DNA of 64,000 nt from Panopea generosa (Eukaryota > Mollusca > Bivalvia > Adapedonta > Hiatellidae), in the NCBI GenBank assembly GCA_029582155.1, contig CM055907.1:34870492-34934491 (forward strand), written 5' to 3'. The notes under the pieces were generated by a model, which was given only the letters and a program-made list of their open reading frames with translations, did not search any database and was not told where the DNA came from. Numbering within the stretch: position 1 is the stretch's first letter; each line of letters opens with the position of its first letter. Below, in pieces: positions 24,791 to 35,545 of the stretch. The position numbers were made by a program, and so were the translations under genes.

Positions 24791-26645
24791 TTGTCAAAAT
24801 GTTTCAAAGAATTAGTACTAAATTAAGAAGTAGCAGTATCCAACTTGTGAGTACCACCAGCAAAAAACAAGGACCAATGGCGCAAGTGGGAGGTAGAATA
24901 CGAGAGGGGTGGGCCAAGTGGCCTCCGTCATGGAAAATTTTGAAATTTAGATTGCAGGAGATGGCTTTTCAGCCATTCTGAGCTATATTCCAATCTAAAA
25001 TTATGAATGACTTTTCACTGTTTTTTTTACATGAAAACGTCAGCAAGGTCAGAAATATAACTTCTGAAAAAGGGCATACACAAAACAAGACGTATTGGCG
25101 ATTTGAAACATATATGGGACATCATGTTGTAGATTGTAATCCCCTCTCCCACCCGCCTCCCCTCACACACAATAAACCCTGAGAATCCGATAAATCACTG
25201 ACAACATGAGATAACAGACAAAGCGTTCCATTTTGAAGTGTCCATCTAGCAAAAGGGACACAACTCAGACATTGATTATCTGATTTGACTTATTAAAGAT
25301 ATCAGTTTGATATATTACTCAGTTAACATACAGTCCTAGCTAAGGTAAACATCATGCAAAAATATTGACTTCTACCAGTTCTCAAACTGAACAACAATAA
25401 ATTAAATACCTATCTATCCAGATGATATAGCTCAATGTTTTAAATAAAATGGAGATATTTAAGATGCAAATTTGTTAAAGAATTCAATACTGTATTTCAT
25501 TGATAATACCAGGAATATTAATCAATACGGTAATTTTCCCTACCTTTTTCAAAGACATTTTCACTGGTGAGGCATACCAGATTTTGGCCCATTACAGCTA
25601 GATTACCAGGTCCATATAGACTTTGGGGGTCTTTTAAGATCTCTTCCTTTGTAAAACGCCTCCAGTTCTAGTGCAAGCTGTTAAAGCTGAAACAACAGAT
25701 AATTTGTATACTACATGTATAGCAAAGTGTTCACTTTATATGACTGTTTACAGTTGATGATAACTTATTAAGCATTCAATCTAGAGAATAGTTTATAAAC
25801 TTTGATACAACATTTTAAGACAGTTTGTCAGAAAAAATCACAAAAATTAAATTGAGGCTAAATGAATATAGTAAAGCAGTGTTTTATCCAGCTCCAACTT
25901 TTTGGGGTCATTGATGACCCACTGACTAAAAATCTGGGGGTCATTTTCAAAATCTGGGGTCATCATTAACCAGTTTTAAACTTAATCAACTTGAATAAAT
26001 AGAGGTGAAAATGACATATTTTACTTCAACAGTTTACTTCCTATTTCACACAAATGTCAAAATCAAAATTCCAACTGAAATAAACAACTTCAAAACACTT
26101 TAACTTCCAAACGAATGTTTCACTTCTGGCCCAACAAGTTACAACACCTGAAACTAGTTGTCTTTTCCTTCCCAACGACAGTTTTTATGATCGTGGTCAT
26201 CAACTTTCCAAATGTCATGGCCTCAGATCGATCACCATGGCCCTTACTAGTTATAATGAAAAACACTATAATTATTTCAACATCTTATATTTCAGCTGAG
26301 CTTCATGTTTACCATTACTAAGCATTATACTCTTTGGAAAACAAACTTTATTCTTTTCTTTTTCCCATAACCATTTTTTTTCTGGTTCATAGCTAGACTC
26401 ATTTTAGAGTAATGTTACCTTAATATTATTACATTTTAATGGTAACTTTACAAAAATAAGTTTTTCAAAATAAATATAATTTTCTAAAAGTTTATTTTCT
26501 TTTTTCTATAACCCTTTAAACGTCCGTTAAAGAAACATAAACGGCGTAAAAACATGGACCGGCCTATGTTTAAACTGGTATTAAAATGTTGCCCATGCTC
26601 GTCTCGATTACCTTATAGAAAACAAAATAAAAAGGTTTTCAGATC
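24791..26645. other. Stretch of unclear content before the foldback element
   Basis: This contains one possible small exon (separate entry). A GGGGTCAT-rich run lies at 25,900-25,985, and a run near 24,900-24,980 ('aagtggcctccgtcatggaa') looks like a transcribed repeat. Nothing here amounts to a gene model. Confidence 0.4.
25544..25667 (-). CDS. Possible single exon of unknown protein
   Basis: On the minus strand 41 codons read NWRRFTKEEILKDPQSLYGP, then GNLAVMGQNLVCLTSENVFEK. Residue use is balanced, unlike the noise frames nearby. A GT donor follows directly (GAAAAAG|GTAGGG). An AG precedes the first Asn codon, but that acceptor has a weak pyrimidine tract. A better acceptor 'ctgttgtttcag' lies 19 bp upstream, and using it would bring an in-frame stop. 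No neighbouring exon was found and I do not recognise the protein. It could be a real exon, a processed fragment or a piece of a transposon. Confidence 0.28.
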
Positions 26646-27435
26646 GAGGGCTCAGCGCAATACTATTGTAACTTTGTTTTTTCCAAAAATCTTTTTTTTT
26701 TGCTTAAATAACTATAGTTTAACAATGTGCATCTTATGTGGTCCAGATATTTTAAATAATTTTGAAGATATTCACTTTTGGTGAAAATATTGTATCTCAA
26801 ATTCATGTATTCTTTAGGGCAAAACTATTGTAACTTGAATTTAAATTTAATTAAACCGATTTATCATACATAACCACACTTTTATTTAGTCCAAGAATAT
26901 TGTAATACAAATTTCAAATGATAGTTGAGGAAAATCTTTCAAGGTTTTGAAGAAATACAGGTATAGATACTTTTTTTTACTAAATTTTAGAAACATTTTA
27001 ATTTGATAAAAAAGTAATTTAAGTCAGATGAGTATGTTAAATGTTTTATTGATTTGGACATAAGTGACAATAAAGTGGATGATTAATATAGTTATTGTGC
27101 TATAAATGAACCATTTGTTGATATTTTGTTAAAAAATCTGATTATTAAAACTTGCAGTGAATTTTTGGGTTTGCATTTTTTTTAATAAAACGGCATCTAA
27201 TCTCACAATATTACTCAACACACTTTTAATTTATACCAATTATAACTTTACTAAACCAATATATCTCTTTTGAATACTTCCAGAATGAGATATGAACTAA
27301 TACACTCAGTATTATTCTGTTTAATATATCAGTACTAGAAGTCAACAGTATTTAATTATTTTAAAATGGCTGTTAACTTAGAACCAAAACAATATATTTA
27401 AGATATTGATAAACATTATTATACCCATTGAATAA
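26646..27435 (+). repeat. Left long terminal inverted repeat of the foldback element
   Basis: It pairs with the reverse complement of 31,015-32,119. Shared phrases include 'caatgtgcatctt', 'attcacttttggtgaaaat', 'actattgtaacttgaat', 'aaccacacttttatttagtc', 'accaatatatctcttttgaa' and 'ggatacagagtgtacag'. The motif 'aactattgtaact' occurs at the tip and again near 26,825, a candidate subterminal binding site. Confidence 0.9.
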
Positions 27436-27439
27436 AGCA

Positions 27440-29698
27440 CAATGTAGGTTGTGGGGTTGGAATGGGGTATGGTGGATACAGAGTGTACAGTGGATAGATG
27501 AGATAGTGAAGTGGATCTATAGGGTACAGCAGTTCCTGGTAGTGTGGTTGGTATGATGGATCAGGAAGGTACATCAGGGTGCTATAGTTGGTATGACGGA
27601 TGCAGAGGGTACAGCTGGTACTGTTATTGGTATTGTGGGTGTAAAAAGTACAGCTGGTAGTATAGCGGGTATAATGGGTGTATAGGGTACAACTGGTAGC
27701 ATAGTTGGTATAGTGGGTGTTGAGGGTACAGCTGGTAGTGTAGTTGGTATGCTAGGTGAATAGGGTATGACAGGTAACTAAGTTGGTATGGTGGGTGTAT
27801 AGGGTGTGGCTGGTAGCATAGTTGGTATAGTGGGTGTAGAAGGTAGAGCTGGTAGCGTAGTTGGTATGATGGGTGTAGAGGGTATGGCTCGTAGCATAAT
27901 TGGTATAGTGGCTGTGGATAGTACAATTGGTAGTATAGTTGGTATAGTGGGTGTTGAGGGTACATCTAGTAGTGTAATTGGTATATTGGGTGAAGAGGGT
28001 ATGACAGGTAACATAGTTGGTATGGTGGTTGTGGATGGTACAACTGGTAGCATAGTTGGTATGGTGGGTGTTGAGAGTACAGCTGGAAATGTAGTTGGTA
28101 TGTGGGTGTTGATGGTACAGCTGGTAGTTAGTTGGTATGGTAGGTGAAGAGAGTACAGCTGGTAGTGTAGATGGTATCATGGGTGTACGCAGTACAGCTG
28201 GTAGTGTAGTCGATATGGTATGTGTAGAGGGTACAGCTGGTAGTGTTGTTGGTATAGTCGGTATAGAGGTTACAGTAGGTAGTATAGTTGGTATGTTGGG
28301 TGTAGAGGGTACAGCTGGTAGCGTTGTTGGTGTTGTGAGTGTAGAAGGTAGTGCAGTTGCTATTGTGGATGAAGCGGGTACGGCTGGTAGTGTAGTTGGT
28401 ATGGTGAATAGCAAAGATGGTTTAACGGGTGTGGATGGTACAACTGGAAGCATATTTGGTATGGTGGGTGTTGAGGATACAGCTGGTAATGTAGTTGTTA
28501 TAACGGGTAAAGAGAGTACAGCTGGCAGTGTAGATGGTATCATAGTTGTATATACAGTACAGCTGGTAGTTTAGTTGATATGGTTGGTGAAGAGGGTACA
28601 ACTGGTAGTGTTGTTGGTATAATGTGTGTAGAGGTTATAGCTTGTAGCGTTGTTGGTGTTGTGAGTGTAGATGGTACAACTGGTAATGAACTTGGTACTA
28701 TGGGTGTTGAGGGTACAACAGGTAGTGTTGTTGGTATAGTGGGTGTGGAGTATACGACTGGTAACATTGTTGATAGTTGATATTGTTGATGAAAAGGGTA
28801 CAGCTGGTAATGTTGTTGGTATAGTCAGTGTAGAGTGTTTGGCTGGTAGCGTAGTTTTTATGGAGGGTGTAGAGGGTATGGCTGGTAGCATAGTTTTTAT
28901 AGTGGGTGTAGATGGTACAACTGGTAATGTAGTTGGTATTGTGGGTGAAGAGCGTACATCTGGTTGTGTAGATGATATCATGGGCATAAACAGTACAGCT
29001 GGTAGTATAGTTGGTATGGTGGGTGTTGAGGGTACAGCTGATAGTGTAGTTGGTATTGTGGGTGAAGAGGGTACATCTGGTTGTGTTGATGATATCTTGG
29101 GCATAAATAGTACAGCTGGTAGTATAGTTGGTATGGTGGATGTAGAGGATACAGCTGGTTGTATAGTTAGTATAGTGAGTGTAAATGGTAGACTGGTAGC
29201 ATAGTTGGTATAGTGGGTGAATAAGGTACAGCTGGTAGTGTAGTTGGTATTGTGAGTATAGATGGTATAGCTGGTAGTGCAGTTTGTATTCTTGGTGAAG
29301 AGGGTACAGCTAGTAGTGTAGTTGGTAATGTGAGTATAAAGGGGAAAGCTGGCAGTGTAGTTGGTATTGTGAGTATAAAAGGAACAGATGGTAGTGTAGT
29401 TGGTAAAGTGAGTTTAAGGGGTACAGCTTGTGGTGTAGTGGATATGGTGGGTATTGATATTAAAGCTAGTAGTGTAGTTGGTATGGAGGTTGTAAAGGGT
29501 ACATCTGGTAGTAATAACTGGTATTGTGGGTGTAAAGGGAACAATGAGTGATTAAGATGGTTGATATGGTATAGTGGATGTAGTAAGTAAAGTGAGTAGT
29601 TATAATGGTATGGTGGATGCAGAGTGGACATTGATTAGTGGTGTTGGTATAATGAATGTAATGGTTGCAATGAGTAGTGATGTTGATATTAAGATGGT
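27440..29698 (+). repeat. 39-bp minisatellite, left arm
   Basis: The unit is about GGTACAGCTGGTAGTGTAGT followed by 'tggtatagtgggtgtagag', 39 bp. Roughly 58 units fit the span. Because 39 is 13 codons, frames on both strands stay open for long runs (GTAGSVVGIVGVE on +, TIPTTLPAVPSTP on -). Degenerate units and frame-shifting indels show that no frame is maintained, so no protein is called. The outermost and innermost units are the most diverged. Confidence 0.95.
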
Positions 29699-29711
29699 AG
29701 TGAGTAGTTGA

Positions 29712-31005
29712 ATTACTACACTACTAGCTGTTCCCTTTACACTCACATTACCAACTGCACTACCAGCTGTACCCTCCATACTCACAATACCAACTACACT
29801 ACCAGCTGTACCCTTTATTCTTACATTAACAACTACTCTACCAAATGTACTCTCCACACCCATAATACAAACTACACTACCAGCTATACCCTCCATACTC
29901 ATAATACCACCTACACTTCAAACTGTACCCTCCACACCCAGAATACATACAACACTACCAGTTGTACCCACTTCATCCACAATACCAACTACACTACCAG
30001 CTGTACCTGCTTCATCCACAATACCAACTACACTACCAGCTGTACCCGCTTCATTCACAATACCAACTGCACTAGCAGCCGTACCATCTACACTCACAAC
30101 ACCAACAACGCTACCAGCTGTACCCTTTACACCCACCTTACCAATTATACTACCTACTGTAACCTCTACACCCACTATACCAACAACGCTACCAGCTGTA
30201 CCCTCTACATCCACAATTACGACTACACTACCAGCTTTACTACCTACACCAATAATGCCATCTGCACTACCAGCTGTATTCTCTTCACCTACCGTACCAA
30301 CTACACTACCAGCTGTACCCTCAACACCCACAATGCCATCTACATTACCAGCTTTCCCATCAACACCCACCATACCAACTATGTTACATGTCATACCCTC
30401 TTCACCTACCATATCAACTACACTACCAGCTACCATACCAACTTTGCTTCCAGTTGTATTATACACACCCACTATACCAATTACACTACCAGCAATACCC
30501 TCTACACCTACCATACCAACTGCATTACCAGCTGTACACTCTACACCCACCATACCAACTACACTACCAGCTGTACCCTCAACACCCACCATACCAACTA
30601 TGTTACAGTTATACCATCCACACCCACCATACCAGCAATGCCACCACATGTACCCTCTACATCCACCATACCCACTACACTACCAGATGAACCCTCTACA
30701 TCCACACTACCAACTATAGTACCAGATGTACCCTCTACACCCATTATACCCGCTATACTACCAGCTGTACCTTCTACACCCACCATACCATCTACAGTAC
30801 CAGCTGTATCCTCTACACCCTACATACCAAATACAACACTCTGATGTACCCTCCTGATCCATCTTACCAACTACACTACCAGCAGCTGTACCTTCGACAC
30901 CCACCATACCAACTACACTACCAACAGCTGCTGTACCCTCTAGATCCACTTTACCATTTCAACTATCCGCTGTACACTCTGTATCCGCCATACCCCATAC
31001 CAACC
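29712..31005 (-). repeat. 39-bp minisatellite, right arm (inverted)
   Basis: The same 39-bp unit is on the opposite strand, reading 'accagctgtaccctctacac' on +. About 33 units are present, so this arm is shorter than the left one. The longest frame, 378 codons at 29,708-30,844, is repetitive throughout and switches repeat phase part-way along, as expected of indels between units. Confidence 0.95.
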
Positions 31006-31014
31006 CCACTAACC

Positions 31015-32119
31015 ACATTGTGCTAATTTATTCAATTGGTATAATTAAAAGTTAACTCTGATAAACCAAAGTTTATCGAAATCTAAAATTGTTTTGGCTC
31101 TTTAAAAGCCATTTTAAAATAATTAGATAATGTTGACTTCTAGTACTGATATATTGAAAAGAATAATACTGAGTTTACCAGGTAATTAGAATTATATCTC
31201 ATTCTGGAAGTATTCAAAAGAGATATATTGGTTAAGTAAAGTTATAATTGGTATAAATTATAAATGTGTTGAGTGTTATTGTTGGACGGCCTTTTTATTA
31301 AAAAAAATGCAAACCAAAAATTTCACTGTAAAGTTTGATAATCAGAATTTTTTACAAAATGTCAACAAATGGTTCTTTTATAGCACAATAACTATATCAA
31401 TCTTCGATTTCATTGTCACTAATGTCCATATCAATAAAACATTTAACATACTCATCAGACTAAAATTACATTTTATGCAAATAAAATGTTTTCAAAGATT
31501 AAGTAAGTAAAAAAAAAACAAACAAAAAAAGTCTCCTTACCTGTATTTCTTCAGAATTTTGAAAGATTTTCCTGAACTTTCATTTGAAACATGTATTGCA
31601 ATATTCATGGACTAAATAAAAGTGTGGTTATACATGATAACTGGGTTTAATAAATTTCAATTCAAGTTACAATTGTTTTACACCGATATAAATAAAGGTT
31701 TCCAAGATATTATTTGGTGCAAAACTATTGTAACTCAAGTTACAATAGTTCTGCGCTAAAGAATTAGTGTATTTGAGATTCATTATTTTCACCAAAAGTG
31801 AATACAGTGTTTAAGCAGTCACCTCTATTAAGCAGTCACCTGTCTTAAACAACCATGTTTTTCTATTTCACATTTCTATGCTTTCAGAGCATATTAATAT
31901 TAACCTGTATTTAGCAACAACCTGTCTTAAAAGGCCACATTTACTCTTTCCCTTGGCTGGCTGCTTAAAACAGGTTTGATTGTATCTTCAAAATAATTTA
32001 AAATATTAGGACCAAATTTTAACACAAGATGCACATTGTAAAACTAGAGTAATTTATGCAAAAAAAACGATTTTTGGAGAAAAAAAACGGAGTTACAATT
32101 AGTGTTGCGCTGAGCCCTC
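31015..32119 (-). repeat. Right long terminal inverted repeat of the foldback element
   Basis: This is the inverted match to 26,646-27,435. It is longer because of a 178-bp insertion (31,805-31,982) and an extra stretch at about 31,680-31,757 that repeats the 'aactattgtaactcaagtta' motif. The tip is TTGCGCTGAGCCCTC. Confidence 0.9.
31805..31982. mobile_element. 178-bp TA-flanked MITE in the right foldback arm
   Basis: The left arm of the foldback element is an exact empty site. Its complement reads 'gtgaaTAtcttc', while the right arm reads 'gtgaaTA', then CAGTGTTTAAGCAGTC..., then ...GGTTTGATTG, then 'TAtcttc'. Ends are loose inverted repeats sharing 'ttaagcag', and CAGT/CAAT ends with TA duplication fit a Tc1/mariner-type MITE. 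Internal repeats of 'taagcagtcacct' are visible. Confidence 0.85.
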
Positions 32120-33817
32120 AATATATTCTAAGGAGGTAAGTTATCAAAATATTTATGGATAGTTGAAAATTTACCTTAAAACACTATTCCCAAATTATGG
32201 TCACTAAAACCCCTCATCTTTTGTACCCAAAATTTAAAATTTGAAATGTCTTCGTCTGCTTTTGTTGAACATACAAAGTAACAGTGGGTGGGTAAGGTTT
32301 ATTAATAGGGGATTTATCACCGGCGCAGAGCGCCGGTGAAAATCACCGGAACGGCATTGTACACGCGTCCGTTAAATTACAAGTGATGCTTATTTATTTT
32401 TTGTATTTCCGGTTTATGCACTGGTGTGTCAAGGACTGTTACCCGTACAACTGAAATGGTTGGTTCTCACGGTTAGTAAAAAATGGTGCAGGACGGCAAC
32501 CAAAATATGAACTACAGGAGTTAGCTCCCTTGATAAAAAAAGTGCACGTTTGGCTAAACCAAATAACTTGCTCTTTCCATACTTCAAAAAGTAGTCCGAT
32601 AAGTATATGAAGAAATGTTACGGTAATACGCATTATTACGTTACATACACGATGTTTTTTTTATGATTTAACAATATATATGTATATACAAGTCATGTAT
32701 ACTTATTGAAAGTAATTGATAAATAACAGTTTCGAATCTGCCATCCGAACAACATGACTCCAGCTGAAGGACACCAGCCAACATATTGTTGTCTAGGATC
32801 TTAGTACAATTATACGTAGATAAGGCTGATACACTTGTTATTTTTCCCGCTACGATAGGTGTAGTTTTTAATCAGTTATTGTAGATGCACGGTCTTGGAA
32901 GTATTGCCACTTACAAATAATGCCTCATGGACAAGTAGTTTTCGTTACAGATCGTGACACCGTGACAGTTGTGTTGACATATCTGTAGGTGTAACCCCAC
33001 CATTGATTTCTGTTCTTTATTCTATAGTAAATAATAAAAGTTTGAAGGCTTGTCATTCATAGAGGGTCCCAAATGAAAGAAGTGAAACCTACATTTTACT
33101 GTTTGTCAACCTCTGCACTATCAAAATATGATGAGAAAAGTAGGGGTCATGTGTCATATAAGAGATTTTTTTTCTGCTCAGTGTGTACACTGGTGACAAA
33201 GTGAAAGTAGACTTCCGAAATCATGAATTCATACCCCAATTTCCAAGCATCATTTTTTTCTTCTAAATTCACAATTCAAACATGACAATGCTATCAAAAT
33301 GTTCAAAATACATCAATAATGCCATTCAAATAAAAAAATGAGCATTAAAAATAGGAAAATGCATTTTTAAAGAAGAAGAATTGAGGATTATTTACAACCG
33401 CCATTATGCGACTACCCCACGGAAGCACTTCCTTTTTGCAATGGTGGCACTATGCCTGTATGAGACGTAATTAACACCGACAAAAAAAGATGTCTTTAGT
33501 CAGTCAGTCTATGATTGTTTACACTCGCAGCTTTGCTCAAGGTATTTTGTCGTCTACATATACAATGTTAATTTTTGGAAGTATAAGAACCAATACTGTA
33601 TTTATAACATGACTTGCCTTGTTGTTTCAAATAATTTTCTCTGCTAAAATTGATAAGGTAGTCTAGTTGTTAGCAGGGGTATTTTTATATTTGTTAGTAT
33701 GGGGTAAATCATGTCGCCGTTGTAAGGATACATTATTGCTTCAGGATCCAGGGGTCTCCAGTTTCATTCCCGGTTGGGTTTCATCACAGTGCCTTATTCG
33801 GGTAAGTAAATGAAAGT

Positions 33818-34170
33818 GTAGTGAATGTACATAGGTCACTTACAACATGTTAAGCTAACTATTATAGCGTCGTTGTTGAAGTGCACTGACTGTATTGGAA
33901 GTTAAGCAATGAAGTACAGGGTTTAGTACTCAGATGGGTGACCGCTGTCACTTTAATGGCGTCGAGCCTGTGTCTGCACAATCTCTCTTTCCTTGGGATG
34001 GGACTCGATATAGCCAGGAACTGGCCACAGGCTGTGCAGCTGAGGGCTTATAAGCCCTAAAGGTTAAAGAGGGGAGGACTGTAGTGAATGTATATAGGTC
34101 ACTTACAACAGACTTACTGTTAAGCTAGCTTTTGTAGCGACATGGTTGAAGTGCACTGACTGTAACTACC
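33818..34170 (+). mobile_element. 5S-rRNA-derived SINE, dimeric (copy 1)
   Basis: GGAAGTTAAGC at 33,897 followed by TTAGTACTCAGATGGGTGAC (33,923-33,942) matches the internal control region (A box, intermediate element, C box) of eukaryotic 5S rRNA, at the correct spacing. The 5' third of 5S is replaced by unrelated sequence, so this is not a 5S gene. The unit is 263 bp. A second, truncated unit starts at 34,081 ('gtagtgaatgtatataggtc') and stops at a C-rich run at 34,172. 5S-headed SINEs (SINE3) are known in fish and other animals. Confidence 0.82.
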
Positions 34171-34446
34171 CCCCCCCCCATCCCCCCCATCCCCAATAAA
34201 AAAAATTGTTGTTAATTCAATATATTCTAGGTCTTTGCCTACAAGTCCTTTCTCTCAGAGTCTGTCCATATCTTTTAAAAGGATTTTCAGATTGGATGCA
34301 AATTAATAAAGTCCCCTACCTACCTACCTACCCACCTCCTATCTGGTATGGGTTGGAAATGGCAAACAAACAATTTTTTAAGGGTGATCTTAGTTATCAC
34401 ATATTCAGATAATATAATGTACACTTGGTTTGTGGTGTCGGGGTAC

Positions 34447-34515
34447 ATCTCTATAGTGTAAGCTAGCACACTTTTCTGTTTGAAAAGAGCTCCAGGTTCA
34501 AGTCCTGGTGGGGAT
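34447..34515 (+). tRNA. tRNA-like fold, Asn(GTT)-type anticodon, probably a SINE head or pseudogene (copy 1)
   Basis: A 69-nt cloverleaf can be drawn. The acceptor ATCTCTA pairs with TGGGGAT with two G-U pairs, and the D arm GTG/CAC is short. The anticodon arm CTTTT/AAAAG has loop CTGTTTG (anticodon GTT), and the T arm is CCAGG/CCTGG with loop TTCAAGT. The outer flanks GGTGTC and GACACC also pair. A short D stem, a 4-nt variable loop and T at position 37 argue against a functional tRNA. Copy 2 at 37,223-37,291 keeps the same sequence. Confidence 0.5.
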
Positions 34516-35332
34516 TTTGACACCGTTACGAAGTTGTACAAACTAAAAACTCCATTATATTTGTCAAAATTTAAATAAAAGTGTAATAGATGGTGTAAAT
34601 ACAATGTCAACCTTTCTTTACCAAGACTGTACACATGAGTGCCCATAGCCAATTGACATAGGTAATAATTATATAGATAAGACAATACAATTGGTATGGG
34701 CTTAAAGCTATATGATGCTAATAGAATGGGGCAACTAGAACTATTACCTGAATACAGCCAGGTTGGACTCAAAACCAGTCTCAAAATGTTACAATCATGT
34801 AGTAATGAAAGTAAGTAAAACAGAAGGGAGGAAGCTAACAGAGAAATACCACAAGTTCTGTTTGTTTACACTAACTGAGACATATACATTAAATCACTGA
34901 CAATATACTGATTCAACCGATTTTGAAAAAATAAGTTTTACTGTATACCACTTAAAAAGACTGTTACACTGATATATAATTAATGAAACACATAAAAAAT
35001 ATTTGGTTGCAATTTATTCCCTAAACAAAAATAGATTTGACACAAAAATAGCACCTCTGCACAAGTAAGTCCATTTGTATCCCGTTATATACCCTTGGTA
35101 ACTGAGGTTACTTGTTACATGTCTTTGGTATCCTAGAAAAAAACATTTATGCTAAATAATTTTTCACATTGTAGTTCAAATTAGAAATATAAATAAATGT
35201 CTCTATCCCTGGTTACCCGTTATCCTTCTTTGTCTTTTGACACTCTAGATTACTACAGCAAATATATATCATCAAAATTTAAGAATTACTAAAAAACATG
35301 TCTTTATTTCTGGTTACTTGGTTATCCTTCTT

Positions 35333-35545
35333 TGTGCGGAACGTGTGGTCCAGTGGTACAGCACCAAACCCATGATCAGAGGGTCGTGGGTTCAATCCTC
35401 CGGCATGGCTATGTGTGGTGTCCTTGAGCAAGACACATTCCTGCATATGCTTAATACTGGTTCTAACAAGGAAGTCTCTGAGCGTGATTTGTCTAAGATG
35501 TAAGAACTTGTGTGATACAATCGAAGTAAAAATAGATAAGTTTAA
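35333..35545 (+). mobile_element. tRNA-derived SINE (copy 1)
   Basis: The A box lies in 'gtggtccagtggtacagcac' and the B box is GGGTTCAATCC. The body has 'ccttgagcaagacacattcc' and 'aatactggttctaacaagga', and the 3' part is 'gatacaatcgaagtaaaaat'. It is the same family as the elements at 15,275 and 56,325, though in a different subfamily. Confidence 0.85.

Larger units (their letters stand above)
26646..32119. mobile_element. Foldback element with minisatellite arms (5.5 kb)
   Basis: Both ends carry GAGGGCTCAGCGCAA in inverted orientation (26,646-26,660 and 32,105-32,119). Similarity continues inward for about 0.8 kb on each side, and then through inverted minisatellite arrays to a centre near 29,705. 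The whole element is thus one imperfect palindrome. Long inverted arms made partly of tandem repeats are the hallmark of foldback elements such as Drosophila FB and Galileo, which belong to or resemble the P superfamily. No transposase is encoded, so it is non-autonomous. I could not see a convincing target duplication. Confidence 0.88.

Noticed and set aside
25880-25990. 45-codon minus-strand frame with DFENDPQIFSQWVINDP
   Set aside because: The DNA is a run of GGGGTCAT-type words repeated several times, so the frame probably reflects simple repetition. It has no convincing splice sites.
27752-28543. 263-codon and related minus-strand frames
   Set aside because: Same minisatellite in the left arm. 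Frame breaks fall at unit indels and no conserved start is present.
29708-30844. 378-codon open frame on +
   Set aside because: It is composed entirely of the 39-bp minisatellite, changes repeat phase part-way and has open counterparts on the other strand. It is a by-product of a repeat whose unit length is a multiple of three.
33897-33946. Genuine 5S rRNA gene
   Set aside because: Only the internal promoter region matches. The 5' and 3' thirds of 5S are missing and the unit is a SINE-like dimer.
34320-34784. 154-codon minus-strand frame, repeated as 145 codons at 37,096-37,533
   Set aside because: It is kept only because the tandem copies are nearly identical. It runs antisense through the tRNA-like fold and has no recognisable domain.
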